Assembly (NCBI GenBank): GCA_049602155.1
Contig: JBMYRH010000013.1
Span: 1-64,000, forward strand
Length of the DNA: 64,000 nt
From: JBMYRH01 sp049602155
GTDB lineage: Bacteria > Myxococcota_A > UBA9042 > PHBI01 > JBMYRH01
Reading direction: 5' to 3'
Numbering within the stretch: the stretch's first letter is position 1; each line of letters opens with the position of its first letter. Below the pieces are notes generated by a model that made no database searches, was not told where the DNA came from, and worked only from the letters and a program-made list of their open reading frames with translations. This document shows, one piece after another, positions 36,681 through 46,178 of the stretch. The translations under genes were made by a program, and so were the position numbers.

Positions 36681-38954
36681 TCACCGCTCTTGGGTGAGCA
36701 CGCCGTCCTCATCGATGGTGTAGCGGCCGTGCTCAAGCAGCCCGAAGCTGTAGCTTGAGCCCGTCAGTGGGAACTCCACGATGACGTCCGCCTTCTCGGC
36801 GTCCCCGAGCCCGACGTGGAGCCAGGGGCTCGATTGGTTCGAGACGCCGCTGGATGACGTCTTCTCGACGAGCCGCCAAGTGCCGTCGACCATCACGTTG
36901 ATGCGCGCGCCGAAGCCGTCTCGGTTGGTGCCCCCTTCACCTCGACCGACGGGGCGAATCTGGATCGATTTTCGCCCCCAGGGGTTGCGGTTGATCCGCA
37001 GGTTACCTCCCGGCTCGTCCCAGTACTTGTTGCCCGCCATGTCGAGGTCCCCGTCATCATCGAGGTCGGCGACTGAGGTCTCCCAGCCGTTTTCGACGAC
37101 CAGCCCCGTGGGGTGGGTCACCTCGGTCCAGGCGCCGGTGGGGTACTCGTTGCGGTAGAACTGGCTTCGCCGCCCGGCATAGATGCAGTTCCAGTAGAGG
37201 TCTTGGTCACCGTCGTTGTCATAGTCCCAGGCGAGCGCCGCCCCTGCGGTCTCTTGGTAGCGAAGGCCGACCTGCTCGGTGACGTCGGTGAAGGTCGGCT
37301 CATCGGCCCCATCGTTGAGGTAGAGCCTGGCCTTATCGCTGAAGGATAAAAAGCGTGGGTGAGCCAGGTTGGCGATGAAGACATCGAGGTCCTGGTCGTG
37401 GTCAAAGTCCGCCCAAGCCGATGAGATGGAGTGGCCGTAAAGTGAGCTTGGCTTCTCGGTGCCGGCCAGGCCGTTGTCGAGGGCGACGTCTGTGAGCGTG
37501 CCGTCGCCGTTATTTCGCCAGTGCAGGTTTCTGTGTAGCCGGTAGTTATTGACCAGCAGATCCATGTCGCCGTCATTGTCGAAGTCCGCCGGTGAGGTCG
37601 ACCGAGAGGCCTGGCCGTAGACCTGGCCAAGGTAAAGCCCCGCGGGCTGGCTCACGTCCTCAAAGACCCCATCCCCCATGTTCTTAAACAGCATGTCCTT
37701 GGCCGCAAACCCGTCATCCCAGCAGATGAAGTTTCCGAGGTAGAGGTCCAAGAGACCGTCACCGTCATAGTCGATCCAGGTCGCGGTCTCGGTCGGCACG
37801 TGCCCATCGCTGGTGACGCCATTGCAGGTGTGTGTCTGGGAGTCATCAATGCCGCTCGACGATGTGATGTCGACAAAGACCCCGTTGTCATTCCTCAAGA
37901 GCACCTCGACCTGGCCGCTCAAGAGCACGTCCTGGTCGCCGTCATTATCAAAGTCAGCCCAGTGGCCGCGTCCACTGACCCCTTCGGGCATCGTCCCCTC
38001 TGGCGCCAGGCTGTACTGGTTATTGCCGTCATTTATCCAGAGCGTCGCGCCGGTCGCTCCGTCAAGGTCGCCGTCTCCCTCCAGGTCGAAGTAGCTGCTC
38101 GCGCCCTCAAAGCCCAAGAGCTCGGGCCCGTGGTTCTCGAAGACCTTATCTTCAGAGCTCACGATGGCGACGTCACGGACCTCGACCTCGACCATCAAGT
38201 CGCCGTTGCCTGCGCCGAAGACCGTGTTGGAGCCGCTCGCTGGGTCGATCTGCTTGGAGAGCCAAATCAGCGACCAGGCTGGCTTGTCTTCTGCGCCCTC
38301 GGTGAGCGCGGCGTCGATGGCGATCCGCGCGCCCAGCTCTCCGTTAATGATGGTGCCGACATAGAACATGCGGCCGGGATCGACCCGCACGGGCTCCGGA
38401 AGGGTGAACTCAAGCCAGGTCATGTCGTCTGCGGTGGTGACAGCGCGCTCAAAGCTCGCCAGAGGCGTCGTGGGCTCCATGTGCAGGAAGTTTCCGCCCA
38501 GGTCATCCCAGATAAAGAGCCTGAAGGTTTGGGCCTCAGCGACCGAGACCATGACCTTCACAGCGCGGATCTCAAAGGGCTCGGTGCGCTCAAACCGCGT
38601 GTATTCGTAGAAGTCCTCAGGCACGTCGGTGTAGCTGTGCGCGCCCGCGCCGGCCCCGTCATGGCGGCTTACCCAGCCCCACTCCCCGTCGCTCAGCGTC
38701 GGCGCCCAAGGGCCCGACGGGGGGGCGATAGCGTCGTCATGTGCCCCCGTTGAGGCATCGACAGTGATGTTTGCGTCGTCAATTATCTCCGCTGCGTCGC
38801 TCGAGGTTCCGTTGGCGGCGTCGCTCGCCGCGGTCGTCGCGTCGTCGCCTGGAGCCGGTGCGCTCTCGGCACCACATGCGCTTAGCCATAGGGCGAGGCA
38901 AAGGCTCAGGGTGCGGGCAGTACGACCGCCGCAATAGCAGTGTGTCAGGGTCAT
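36681..38954 (-). CDS. FG-GAP/VCBS repeat lipoprotein with ASPIC/UnbV domain
   Basis: 757 residues; ATG 38954 preceded by AAGGAG. Lipobox LSAC (Cys27), Asp/Ala-rich linker, then a beta domain (about 85-255). FG-GAP/VCBS repeats with Dx(D/N)xDGD calcium loops follow (WADFDNDGDQDVLLSG, IDYDGDGLLDLYLGN, DFDNDGDMDLLVNN, DFDHDQDLDVFIAN, WDYDNDGDQDLYWN, DLDDDGDLDMAGNK). The C-terminal ASPIC/UnbV domain contains FGARINVMVDGTW and GLGDAEKADVIVEF. The repeats should fold as a seven-bladed propeller stabilised by calcium. Such proteins are surface exposed and often adhesive. The FKBP gene follows 17 bases downstream. Confidence 0.9.
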   Translation of the reverse strand: MTLTHCYCGGRTARTLSLCLALWLSACGAESAPAPGDDATTAASDAANGTSSDAAEIIDDANITVDASTGAHDDAIAPPSGPWAPTLSDGEWGWVSRHDGAGAGAHSYTDVPEDFYEYTRFERTEPFEIRAVKVMVSVAEAQTFRLFIWDDLGGNFLHMEPTTPLASFERAVTTADDMTWLEFTLPEPVRVDPGRMFYVGTIINGELGARIAIDAALTEGAEDKPAWSLIWLSKQIDPASGSNTVFGAGNGDLMVEVEVRDVAIVSSEDKVFENHGPELLGFEGASSYFDLEGDGDLDGATGATLWINDGNNQYSLAPEGTMPEGVSGRGHWADFDNDGDQDVLLSGQVEVLLRNDNGVFVDITSSSGIDDSQTHTCNGVTSDGHVPTETATWIDYDGDGLLDLYLGNFICWDDGFAAKDMLFKNMGDGVFEDVSQPAGLYLGQVYGQASRSTSPADFDNDGDMDLLVNNYRLHRNLHWRNNGDGTLTDVALDNGLAGTEKPSSLYGHSISSAWADFDHDQDLDVFIANLAHPRFLSFSDKARLYLNDGADEPTFTDVTEQVGLRYQETAGAALAWDYDNDGDQDLYWNCIYAGRRSQFYRNEYPTGAWTEVTHPTGLVVENGWETSVADLDDDGDLDMAGNKYWDEPGGNLRINRNPWGRKSIQIRPVGRGEGGTNRDGFGARINVMVDGTWRLVEKTSSSGVSNQSSPWLHVGLGDAEKADVIVEFPLTGSSYSFGLLEHGRYTIDEDGVLTQER

Positions 38955-39111
38955 GGTGGCGCTCCTTTTCGACGTGAGCCGACAATGACGTGCAGACCTT
39001 GGCGCCGCAAGTGGTAGCCGTCGGTGACCACTTGATATTGACTGGCCCTCTGCGTCATGAGGCCGGCCGAGCGCAGCGCGGGCGCCTCGTTAAGGGGAGC
39101 GCTGTGAAGCG

Positions 39112-39699
39112 CTACTCGTCGGCGCACTCACCTGCATGATTGAGGTTAAAGCCCGCGCACTGGGCATCCTCTGAGTTTGCGAAGGTCTCGCCGTTACAGG
39201 CACAGACCCACTCGATGTAAAACTCGCTCACAGGTGGGCACTCAGGGATGGAGACGCAGACACCGGGCTCTCCGTCATCGCATCGGCCAGCTTGCTTTAC
39301 GCAGTAGGCGCCCTCGATGCAGTCGTCTATATAGTCGCAGAGTTGACCGATCTCGATCTGATGGGTGGGGCGGTAGTCCGGGTCGGGCTCACAGGTGTCA
39401 GCGCAGCCTGTGTCGTTGGTGTCGACGGCGATCTCGTCGATCGCGCACTGAATCGAGGGGTAGTCGCAGGGGCCACAGTCACTGTCGGCCTTTGGGCAGA
39501 ACCAGTCGCAGAGCCCATCGTCGTACCAGCCCATGTCTTCACAAGGGTCGCTCCCGTCGTCGCTTTTCCCGCCATTGGCTTCAAGGTCTGCGACCACCTG
39601 GGCCTTTAGAGCCGCGTCTGAGTCCTCGACAGGGCCCGCGTCACACGCGGCGCACAGAAAGGCCGCTGCGATGAAGATAAGGGTCAAAAGGCGAGTCAT
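39112..39699 (-). CDS. Cys-rich lipoprotein with Kazal-like domain
   Basis: 195 residues from ATG 39699, preceded by GGGGAAG. Signal peptide with lipobox CAAC (Cys19). The middle part has Cys pairs in GWYDDGLCDWFCPKADSDC and further on. The C-terminal ~55 residues match a Kazal fold: CVSIPECPPVSEFYIEWVCA, CNGETFANSEDAQCAG, FNLNHAGEC, with Cys spacing and the TF(A/G)N-x6-C block typical of Kazal-type serine protease inhibitors. If functional it would shield the cell surface from host, prey or own proteases (inference). Shares a 319-base divergent region with the thioredoxin-PEGA gene. Confidence 0.82.
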   Translation of the reverse strand: MTRLLTLIFIAAAFLCAACDAGPVEDSDAALKAQVVADLEANGGKSDDGSDPCEDMGWYDDGLCDWFCPKADSDCGPCDYPSIQCAIDEIAVDTNDTGCADTCEPDPDYRPTHQIEIGQLCDYIDDCIEGAYCVKQAGRCDDGEPGVCVSIPECPPVSEFYIEWVCACNGETFANSEDAQCAGFNLNHAGECADE

Positions 39700-40018
39700 G
39701 TCTTCCCCGAGTTTCCAAAGGCGCGCACCGCCTATCATTTTACTGAAGTGAGATGCAACAAAGCGCGCTCATTGTAACGCCCATTGTCCTTGGACAACTG
39801 CCTTCATACAGACGTCTAAAGCACTCCACACCGAATGCATCGCCGCGTCACCAACTCGGCGCTCTGGCCCAAAAAGCGCGGGTGAACGAGAGGGTGCAGG
39901 GCGCGCTCGGGTGGGGTGATAAGCTCTATCGTGCGCATCAATATCTTCGGCTGAGGACCGAATACGTTGCGGTTTGGCCACGATTGGAAAAGTGACCTGC
40001 TCGGGATACGATGCGCCC
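39700..40018. other. Divergent intergenic region
   Basis: 319 bases between the Kazal-like and thioredoxin-PEGA genes. No credible gene, hairpin or operator seen; both promoters must lie here. Confidence 0.4.
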
Positions 40019-42931
40019 ATGACACACCCGCGCCTTATGAGTCGGCTCTTGAGCCTTGTCGTGGCGGCCATGATGCTGATGAGCATCGCGCCGCAGGCCA
40101 AGGCTCAGTCAGTCGACGTCGAAGGCTGGCTCTCAAGGAGCGGCGTCAGGCTGGTCGTCGTCGAGTTCTATGCGACCTGGTGCCCGCCCTGCATGGAGGC
40201 TGTGCCGAAGTGGAAGCGCCTACACGAGCGCTACCGCAATGACGGGCTTCGTTTGATTGTGGTGAACACCCAAGACGCCAAGGGGCGATGCACGCCGCTT
40301 GATTGGCAGCCTAACGACATCCAATGCGATGAGTCTGGGATTGTCTCCAAGCTCTACGGGGGCGGAAAGCCGCTGACGTTACCCTCGGCATTCTTGTGGT
40401 CTTGGCAAGGTAACCTCTTGGTCCAAGGTGGCCATGTCGGCGACGTCGACGCGGCGGTGAGGCGCTACCTCGCGACCATGCCCAGGGTCGCGATTGAGGC
40501 GGGCACGGGAGCGAACGCCGAGCTCTTAAGCGGCTTGGTGCGCAATAAGCTCTCTGAGTCTGGGAAGATCGAGGTCGTCGCGGGCAAAGCCGAGCGAAAG
40601 CTCCTCGACGAGATAAAGAAGAAGAGCAAAGACGCGCGATTTAGCGACAAGGCGGGGTGCGTCACTGGCGAAGAGATGCCGGCCAATTCACTTCTGCGCA
40701 TCAAGGTGGTCGACGGCAGCGCGCCGACCTTGTTTTTAGAGATGACCAACGCCGAGACGGGGTGTCTGTCAGCATCAGGGACGGCGTCTTGGAACCCAAA
40801 GCGCCCTCAGATCTCAGTCGCCGAGGCGGTCGAGGCGCTCTTGCGCAGCCTCAGGCGCGAGTCCATCCAGCAGCCTGGCGCTCAAAAGGGCGCGCTTGTG
40901 CGCATCGGTGAGGTCCGCCCGGCGACCTTACGCCTTGGCGCAAGCCCTGGTGGCGTGCGCTACCTCATCGAGGGGACCGACAAAAAGGGGACGCTGAAAG
41001 CGGGTGAGAAGCGAAGCATCAAGCTCCCGATGCGTACCCAGCCCTACCGGGTGGTCTTTGAAAAGCCTGGCTATTATCCGCAGTCGATGGAGGTGCGCCT
41101 TGATGAATCAACGCCTGTCGAGGCCTTTGATGTGACTCTCCTTGAGGAGGTCAAGACCTCCAAGGGCACAGAGAGAGCCTGGCTCACGGTTAAGTCACAG
41201 CCCGAAAACGCAGAGATCTATGTCGACGGCGTGCTCCAAGAGGGGAAACGCACCCCGGCGACGCTGGACGTCCTCGCGGGCAATCACGCGGTGCGCATTA
41301 AGCGAAAGAGCTACCTGGACTGGACGGGCACCATCGAGGTCCCCGCAGATGGCAAGGCGAGCATTAGTGAGACGCTCACGCCGAACTTCGCTGAGCTCAT
41401 GATCAAGGCCGAACCCAGAGACGCTCAGATATTTCTCAACGGCCGCATGGTCGGCACGGGGAGCTATGAGAGTGAGCGCCAGCCCGCAGGTGGCTATGCG
41501 CTCAAGATTGAGGCGCCGCTTCATGAGCCTTTTGAGGGCGAGATCTTCGTCGAGCCCGGTCAAGATAAGCGCGTGGAGCGCCGCCTTCAGCCACGCTATG
41601 GGCAGATCACCCTCGACATCCGCACCGAGGTCTCAGATCGCTCCAAGGCGCGCCCACAGGTCTTTGTCGATGGCTCCCCGGTCACGGTCACCCTTACGCC
41701 GCGGTCCGACGGTCTTGGCTTTACCGGGCGCCTCGATAAGGTCCCTAGCGGCACACGCGAGGTTGAGGTGCAGCTCCAGCGGTTCAGCACCCAGACGGGC
41801 ACCGTCGAGGTCACGAATGGCGGTCGGGTGAGCTTTGAAGCCAGGCTCTCGGCGCGCTTTGGGACGCTCTCGGTCACCAGCGCGCCGAGCGGCATGAAGG
41901 TGCGGATAAACGGTAGATTGGTGGGCACAACGCCGGTTGTGCGCGATGAGGATGTGGGCTCACACACCGTCGAGGTCATCGGCGAGGATTACCACCGGCC
42001 ATTCAGCCGCTCAGTGCTCTTGCGCGAGCAGTCCAATGAGGACGTCCATGCGGTACTTGAAGAGCGGCTGGGGAGCTTATCGATTGGCTCGGATCCACCG
42101 GACGCCGAGATCTATGTCGACGGGATAAAGCGCGGCACAGCGCCGCTTAATATCAAGGGCGTCCGGGTCGGTATCCGGAGCGTCGAAGCGAGGGCCGAGG
42201 GCTACACACCGACCCTGCAAGAGCTCAGGGTCGAAGAGGGCCAGACTCGGCGCGCGCTCATCGAGCTTCAGACCATGGGCGCGGTGAGCGTGCGCTGCCT
42301 CGCGCCGCCCGAGGATCGCGCTCAGGTGGAGATCGTGCTGGCCGGGAAATACCAGCCCGGCGACAGCTACCGCTTCACCGGCCTCCCCAACGGCGAGATC
42401 CAGGTCATCTGCACGTCGCCACGCGGCCACTCCGTGCATCGGCGTGTCATGGTCCGAGCGGGGGCTGAGCAAGAGGTCGTGCTCGACCTCACAGACCCGA
42501 CGGTCCTGGTCGACGCCTTTAAGGCCAGTCAGTCCACGTACAGCACTGCAGGCTGGAGCCTCATCGGTGTGGCCATCGCGGCCGGCATCGCTGGCGGCGT
42601 CACCTACGGGATGGCCGGCAGTGAGCACACGTCGCTTAATGAGGCGCTTACGACCTTTGGCTCAGCGTCGAACTCTGAGATCAGGACCCAGGCGCTCTTG
42701 GATATCGACGCGCATCAGGGGGCACGCAATAGCCTCGCCACTGCCGCCATCATCAGCTTCGCCACCGCGGGCGCGGCGCTCACAGCCGGCATCCTATCTT
42801 TGGCGCTCAGCCCCTCGGCCCCCGACGCCATCAAGCACCTGGTCGACCACTCGGCTTCACCGCTCCGCTTTGGCCTCTCGCCGAGCCCGATCGGTAAGGG
42901 CATGACCTTCCAGCTCGACGGCCGGTTCTAA
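40019..42931 (+). CDS. Thioredoxin-like domain fused to PEGA repeats and C-terminal membrane helices
   Basis: 970 residues from ATG 40019 (40037 also possible). Signal peptide (about 8-29, ending QAKAQ). A thioredoxin-like domain follows with VEFYATWCPPCMEAVPKW (CPPC, Cys55 and Cys58) and the cis-Pro region TLPSAFLW. After about residue 180 come a linker domain and then at least four PEGA-type carbohydrate-binding-like repeats, recognised by SQPENAEIYVDGVLQ, AEPRDAQIFLNGRMVG, SAPSGMKVRINGRLVG and SDPPDAEIYVDGIKRG. Two hydrophobic helices (LIGVAIAAGIAGGVTYGMAG and a second near 900) close the protein. Periplasmic, anchored at the C-terminus. The fusion suggests a redox enzyme tethered to the wall or a glycan. 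Confidence 0.88.
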   Translation: MTHPRLMSRLLSLVVAAMMLMSIAPQAKAQSVDVEGWLSRSGVRLVVVEFYATWCPPCMEAVPKWKRLHERYRNDGLRLIVVNTQDAKGRCTPLDWQPNDIQCDESGIVSKLYGGGKPLTLPSAFLWSWQGNLLVQGGHVGDVDAAVRRYLATMPRVAIEAGTGANAELLSGLVRNKLSESGKIEVVAGKAERKLLDEIKKKSKDARFSDKAGCVTGEEMPANSLLRIKVVDGSAPTLFLEMTNAETGCLSASGTASWNPKRPQISVAEAVEALLRSLRRESIQQPGAQKGALVRIGEVRPATLRLGASPGGVRYLIEGTDKKGTLKAGEKRSIKLPMRTQPYRVVFEKPGYYPQSMEVRLDESTPVEAFDVTLLEEVKTSKGTERAWLTVKSQPENAEIYVDGVLQEGKRTPATLDVLAGNHAVRIKRKSYLDWTGTIEVPADGKASISETLTPNFAELMIKAEPRDAQIFLNGRMVGTGSYESERQPAGGYALKIEAPLHEPFEGEIFVEPGQDKRVERRLQPRYGQITLDIRTEVSDRSKARPQVFVDGSPVTVTLTPRSDGLGFTGRLDKVPSGTREVEVQLQRFSTQTGTVEVTNGGRVSFEARLSARFGTLSVTSAPSGMKVRINGRLVGTTPVVRDEDVGSHTVEVIGEDYHRPFSRSVLLREQSNEDVHAVLEERLGSLSIGSDPPDAEIYVDGIKRGTAPLNIKGVRVGIRSVEARAEGYTPTLQELRVEEGQTRRALIELQTMGAVSVRCLAPPEDRAQVEIVLAGKYQPGDSYRFTGLPNGEIQVICTSPRGHSVHRRVMVRAGAEQEVVLDLTDPTVLVDAFKASQSTYSTAGWSLIGVAIAAGIAGGVTYGMAGSEHTSLNEALTTFGSASNSEIRTQALLDIDAHQGARNSLATAAIISFATAGAALTAGILSLALSPSAPDAIKHLVDHSASPLRFGLSPSPIGKGMTFQLDGRF

Positions 42932-42959
42932 GACGTCGCTTGTCGTCCGGTGTGTCGTG

Positions 42960-45900
42960 TCAGGTGATGCGTCTGCGCCAAGCGATGAGGGCGAGGACAA
43001 TCGCGACCAAGGGTAAGGCAGGGCGCGCAGGACTGCTCGTCTGACAGCCGCCGTCCTCTTCGGGGGACTCGGGGGAGGTCGGCTCAGCGCTTTCGTCATC
43101 GCGGCTGGGGTCGCCGAGGCCGACCAGCGGCAGGGTTTGGGTGTCGAGGATCTTGCCCTCGAGGATGACGCTCACCTGGACCGCATCTGCTGCGGGGTCG
43201 GCCGCGATGTCGGCCCTGAAGGCGCCAGTCTCGCTCAAGTAGACCGGGGTCGCGAAGCTGCCGCCGGTGAGCAGGACATCCGGCCAGGCGTCCGCGCCCA
43301 AGAGCTCCCCATGGACGTCGTAGAGGCCGAGCTGCATCTGGCTGACTTCGTCCAGGTCAATGTCGATGACAGCCTTGGAGAAGGTCAGCGTGTGGCTCTC
43401 GAGCGCCTCAGCGCGGCCCTCGCGCTCCCAGCGGCTGAAGGCACAGCTCCCGAGCTCGCGTCCGTTGGCGTCTTGGATGATCACAGCTCCCTCGCCGCCC
43501 CCCGCTTGCGACCCGACGACAAAGAGCAAGTCACGCATCGGCGGCTTGGCCGACACAGGGACGTCGAGCCTGCCACCGGTCACCGTGAGCTCTAGGAGCC
43601 TGGCTGGGAGCCACATCCGATGGCCGCCTTGGTCATAGACCGTGAGGACCCCTGGGGACATGTCGTCGCCCGCACGCATCCGCGGCCTGCGCAGCCCACA
43701 GGTCGCGTGGCTCACCATAGCGAGCAGCGCATCGTCGCCCTCGGGTTGATTGACCGGCAGGTCGACGCCTACGCCGCCTAGGTGGTCGTAGAGGGTGACC
43801 TGGCCCAGGCCTTTGAGGGCATCCCAAGGGGCGGTGACGCGCACCCGCCTGGGGTTCCCCTCGTCAAACTGCACGGTGCGGTTAATCAAGGCGCCCTTGG
43901 GGTCGGTCAGCTTGATGCGCTCGATGTCGTCCGTGCTCACGTCGCCCTCGGTCAGGTGCACCATCGCCTCCCAGGTGGCCAGGGGGAAGCCGGGCTCCTC
44001 GAGGCGCGTGGGGTAGAGCTCCAGCTGAGGCGCTTGGGCGTCAAAGCTGTAGCCCGCCGCGCGGGTCCAGCTGGCGAGCTCGACGTCACCAGAGCGGAGC
44101 GCGACCGTCACGGTGGGCACCTCGGGCGAGAGGGCGACTTGCGCGGTGAGGGCACCGGAAGCGCCCTCGCTCCAGGGGACCGCGGCGCCCTCGACGGTGA
44201 CCTCAAGCGCCGCGTCACTGAGGTCCACGGCGTGAGTGGCGGCGATGTGGAGCGTCAGCTGGGCCCCCGGTTTGGGCAGCGCGGGTTCGGTCATAAGCAG
44301 CCAGTGAGGCGCGGGGTCTCTGAGGGCGATGGGCGGGTGGTCTTCGAGCGCGACGCTCAGTGCACCCTCAAGGGGGGCCGCGAGGGTGCACGCCTCGGCG
44401 CAGCACACCGGGGGCGCATCGTTGACGGTCAGGCAGGCTTGGGAGGCGCCTGTGGCCGCCGGCTCCAGCAGCACGCTCTCATTCGAGGCCATCGTCGCCC
44501 ACAGGGGTTCGCTGACCACCACGTGGGTCACCTCGGGGCCGACGCTCTGCTCCGTTACGGCCCCTGAGGGCCAGCGCACTCGCAGGTTCACCTCGGCGGA
44601 GCCACAGTCACGGGGCGCGACGTGGAGTTGATCGGCCTCGCTCGCGCCCAAGGTGCCGCCTTGGGTGAGGTGCCGCAGGAGAGCCTCACCGCCGCAGTCG
44701 GCCTCTAGGATGGCACCTGTCGCTGGCGCGCCGCTCACCGTGGGGGCGAGGTCGACCGTCAGGGGGCGTGCGTCGCTTGGGACCGGTGTCGTGTTGCGCC
44801 AGAGCAGCAGCCCACCAGGGAGCCCGTCTCGGGCGACGTCCGGGCGGCCGTCTCCGTCCAGATCGCCTACCGCGAGGTTGAAGCCGTTGTCGGCCTCGGC
44901 GGTGCTCGGCATTCGGACACGTGAGAAGGTCTCATCTGCTCCCTGGGTGTAGACCAGGTCAGGGGCGAGGGAGGTCGTCAGTGCGTCACCGTTGGGCAGC
45001 GGGGCACCGTGGCGCGCGAGGAGATCCAGGCGCCCGTCGAGGTTGATGTCGACGAGGCGCGGTGACCATTGATAGCGCGGGCCTGATGGGGTCCACAGGT
45101 GGTGAAACCCGGCGTCGAAGGTCGCGTCGGTGAACCCATCTGGGTGGCCTAGGGCGAAGAGGTCGTGCCCGACTGAGGCGCTGTAGAGGTCGAGGAGGCC
45201 GTCTGCGTTGACGTCTGCGACGGCGACGCCGCGCCCCTCTGTGCCGCTGTCCCAGGGGGCGACAGAGACCTCGAAGCTGGGTGAGCGGTCTCCAGGCTCG
45301 GTACGGTTGAGGAGGATGCGACTTGGACCGGAGATCCACGAGGTGTCAACGCTCTCGACGACGTCCAGCCACCCGTCTCCATCCAGGTCGACGAGGGTCG
45401 CCCCGTGGGTCAGCGCGGCGCGAGGGTGGGGCACCTCGATGGCCTCGAAGCGCCCGTCACCCCGGTTCATCCAGAGGACATCAGGGCGGCCGCTTAGGTG
45501 TATCTGCTCCCAGTTGATGCGGCCGAGGGCGAAGTAAATGTCGGGGCGCCCATCACGGTTCAGATCGCCGACAGCGGCGTCATTCAGGTTCATGAGCGGG
45601 GCCTCGGGCCAGGTGGTCTCCACCCGCGCGACCTCACCGTCTGTCACACGGTAGGCGTGCGCTTCGCCCCCAAAGACGAGCAGCTCCTCGCGCCCGTCGC
45701 CATCCAAGTCCAGGGTCGCCAGCGTCGCGCGCCCCGGGCCGAAGTCCTCTGCGACGCCGGGGGCCATCGGCACAGGGTCCAAGGCGTGCGCGCCGTCTCC
45801 CGTCGTGGTCAGGCGCTCGAGGCCGTTGGCGGAGACGTAGAGCAGCTCAGGCCTCTCGTCGCCCTCGATGTCCCACCAGACCGGGACGCGGATGTGGGTG

Positions 45901-46178
45901 AGCTGGAGGCCTTGGGAGGCCGGATCTTGCCAGAAGGTGAAGGTCGGCTCCGTCGCCATACTCTCCGAGCCGATGACGGTCAGCGCGCCAAGCGCCAAGA
46001 GCGCAGCCGCCAATGTGTGCGTCGCCAGTCTCGCGCTGTGGGGGCCTGCGACCTCGATGGTCTCCTCCTCGTCGTCGGTGTACCTGGAGAGATTAAAGCA
46101 CACCTGGGCTCCGTCGCTGGTCCACAGGTGACCCCTTGCGTCACAATACCCACGGCCTTGGTCCAGAGGAGCGTCCAT
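42960..46178 (-). CDS. Giant FG-GAP/UnbV surface protein with MYXO-CTERM-like tag
   Basis: 1072 residues. Residues 50-75 form a hydrophobic signal-like helix (LAAALLALGALTVIGS) preceded by about 50 polar residues; a later start is possible, since ATG 46178 has no ribosome site and overlaps the divergent start codon. FG-GAP/VCBS repeats with calcium loops (VDLDGDGWLDVVES, VDINLDGRLDLLAR, GDLDGDGRPDVARD) form a propeller, followed by an ASPIC/UnbV domain and several beta-sandwich regions. The C-terminus GGCQTSS, hydrophobic helix LPLVAIVLALIAW and RRR is a MYXO-CTERM-like sorting tag. Predicted to be displayed on the surface. Function unknown. Confidence 0.85.
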   Translation of the reverse strand: MDAPLDQGRGYCDARGHLWTSDGAQVCFNLSRYTDDEEETIEVAGPHSARLATHTLAAALLALGALTVIGSESMATEPTFTFWQDPASQGLQLTHIRVPVWWDIEGDERPELLYVSANGLERLTTTGDGAHALDPVPMAPGVAEDFGPGRATLATLDLDGDGREELLVFGGEAHAYRVTDGEVARVETTWPEAPLMNLNDAAVGDLNRDGRPDIYFALGRINWEQIHLSGRPDVLWMNRGDGRFEAIEVPHPRAALTHGATLVDLDGDGWLDVVESVDTSWISGPSRILLNRTEPGDRSPSFEVSVAPWDSGTEGRGVAVADVNADGLLDLYSASVGHDLFALGHPDGFTDATFDAGFHHLWTPSGPRYQWSPRLVDINLDGRLDLLARHGAPLPNGDALTTSLAPDLVYTQGADETFSRVRMPSTAEADNGFNLAVGDLDGDGRPDVARDGLPGGLLLWRNTTPVPSDARPLTVDLAPTVSGAPATGAILEADCGGEALLRHLTQGGTLGASEADQLHVAPRDCGSAEVNLRVRWPSGAVTEQSVGPEVTHVVVSEPLWATMASNESVLLEPAATGASQACLTVNDAPPVCCAEACTLAAPLEGALSVALEDHPPIALRDPAPHWLLMTEPALPKPGAQLTLHIAATHAVDLSDAALEVTVEGAAVPWSEGASGALTAQVALSPEVPTVTVALRSGDVELASWTRAAGYSFDAQAPQLELYPTRLEEPGFPLATWEAMVHLTEGDVSTDDIERIKLTDPKGALINRTVQFDEGNPRRVRVTAPWDALKGLGQVTLYDHLGGVGVDLPVNQPEGDDALLAMVSHATCGLRRPRMRAGDDMSPGVLTVYDQGGHRMWLPARLLELTVTGGRLDVPVSAKPPMRDLLFVVGSQAGGGEGAVIIQDANGRELGSCAFSRWEREGRAEALESHTLTFSKAVIDIDLDEVSQMQLGLYDVHGELLGADAWPDVLLTGGSFATPVYLSETGAFRADIAADPAADAVQVSVILEGKILDTQTLPLVGLGDPSRDDESAEPTSPESPEEDGGCQTSSPARPALPLVAIVLALIAWRRRIT

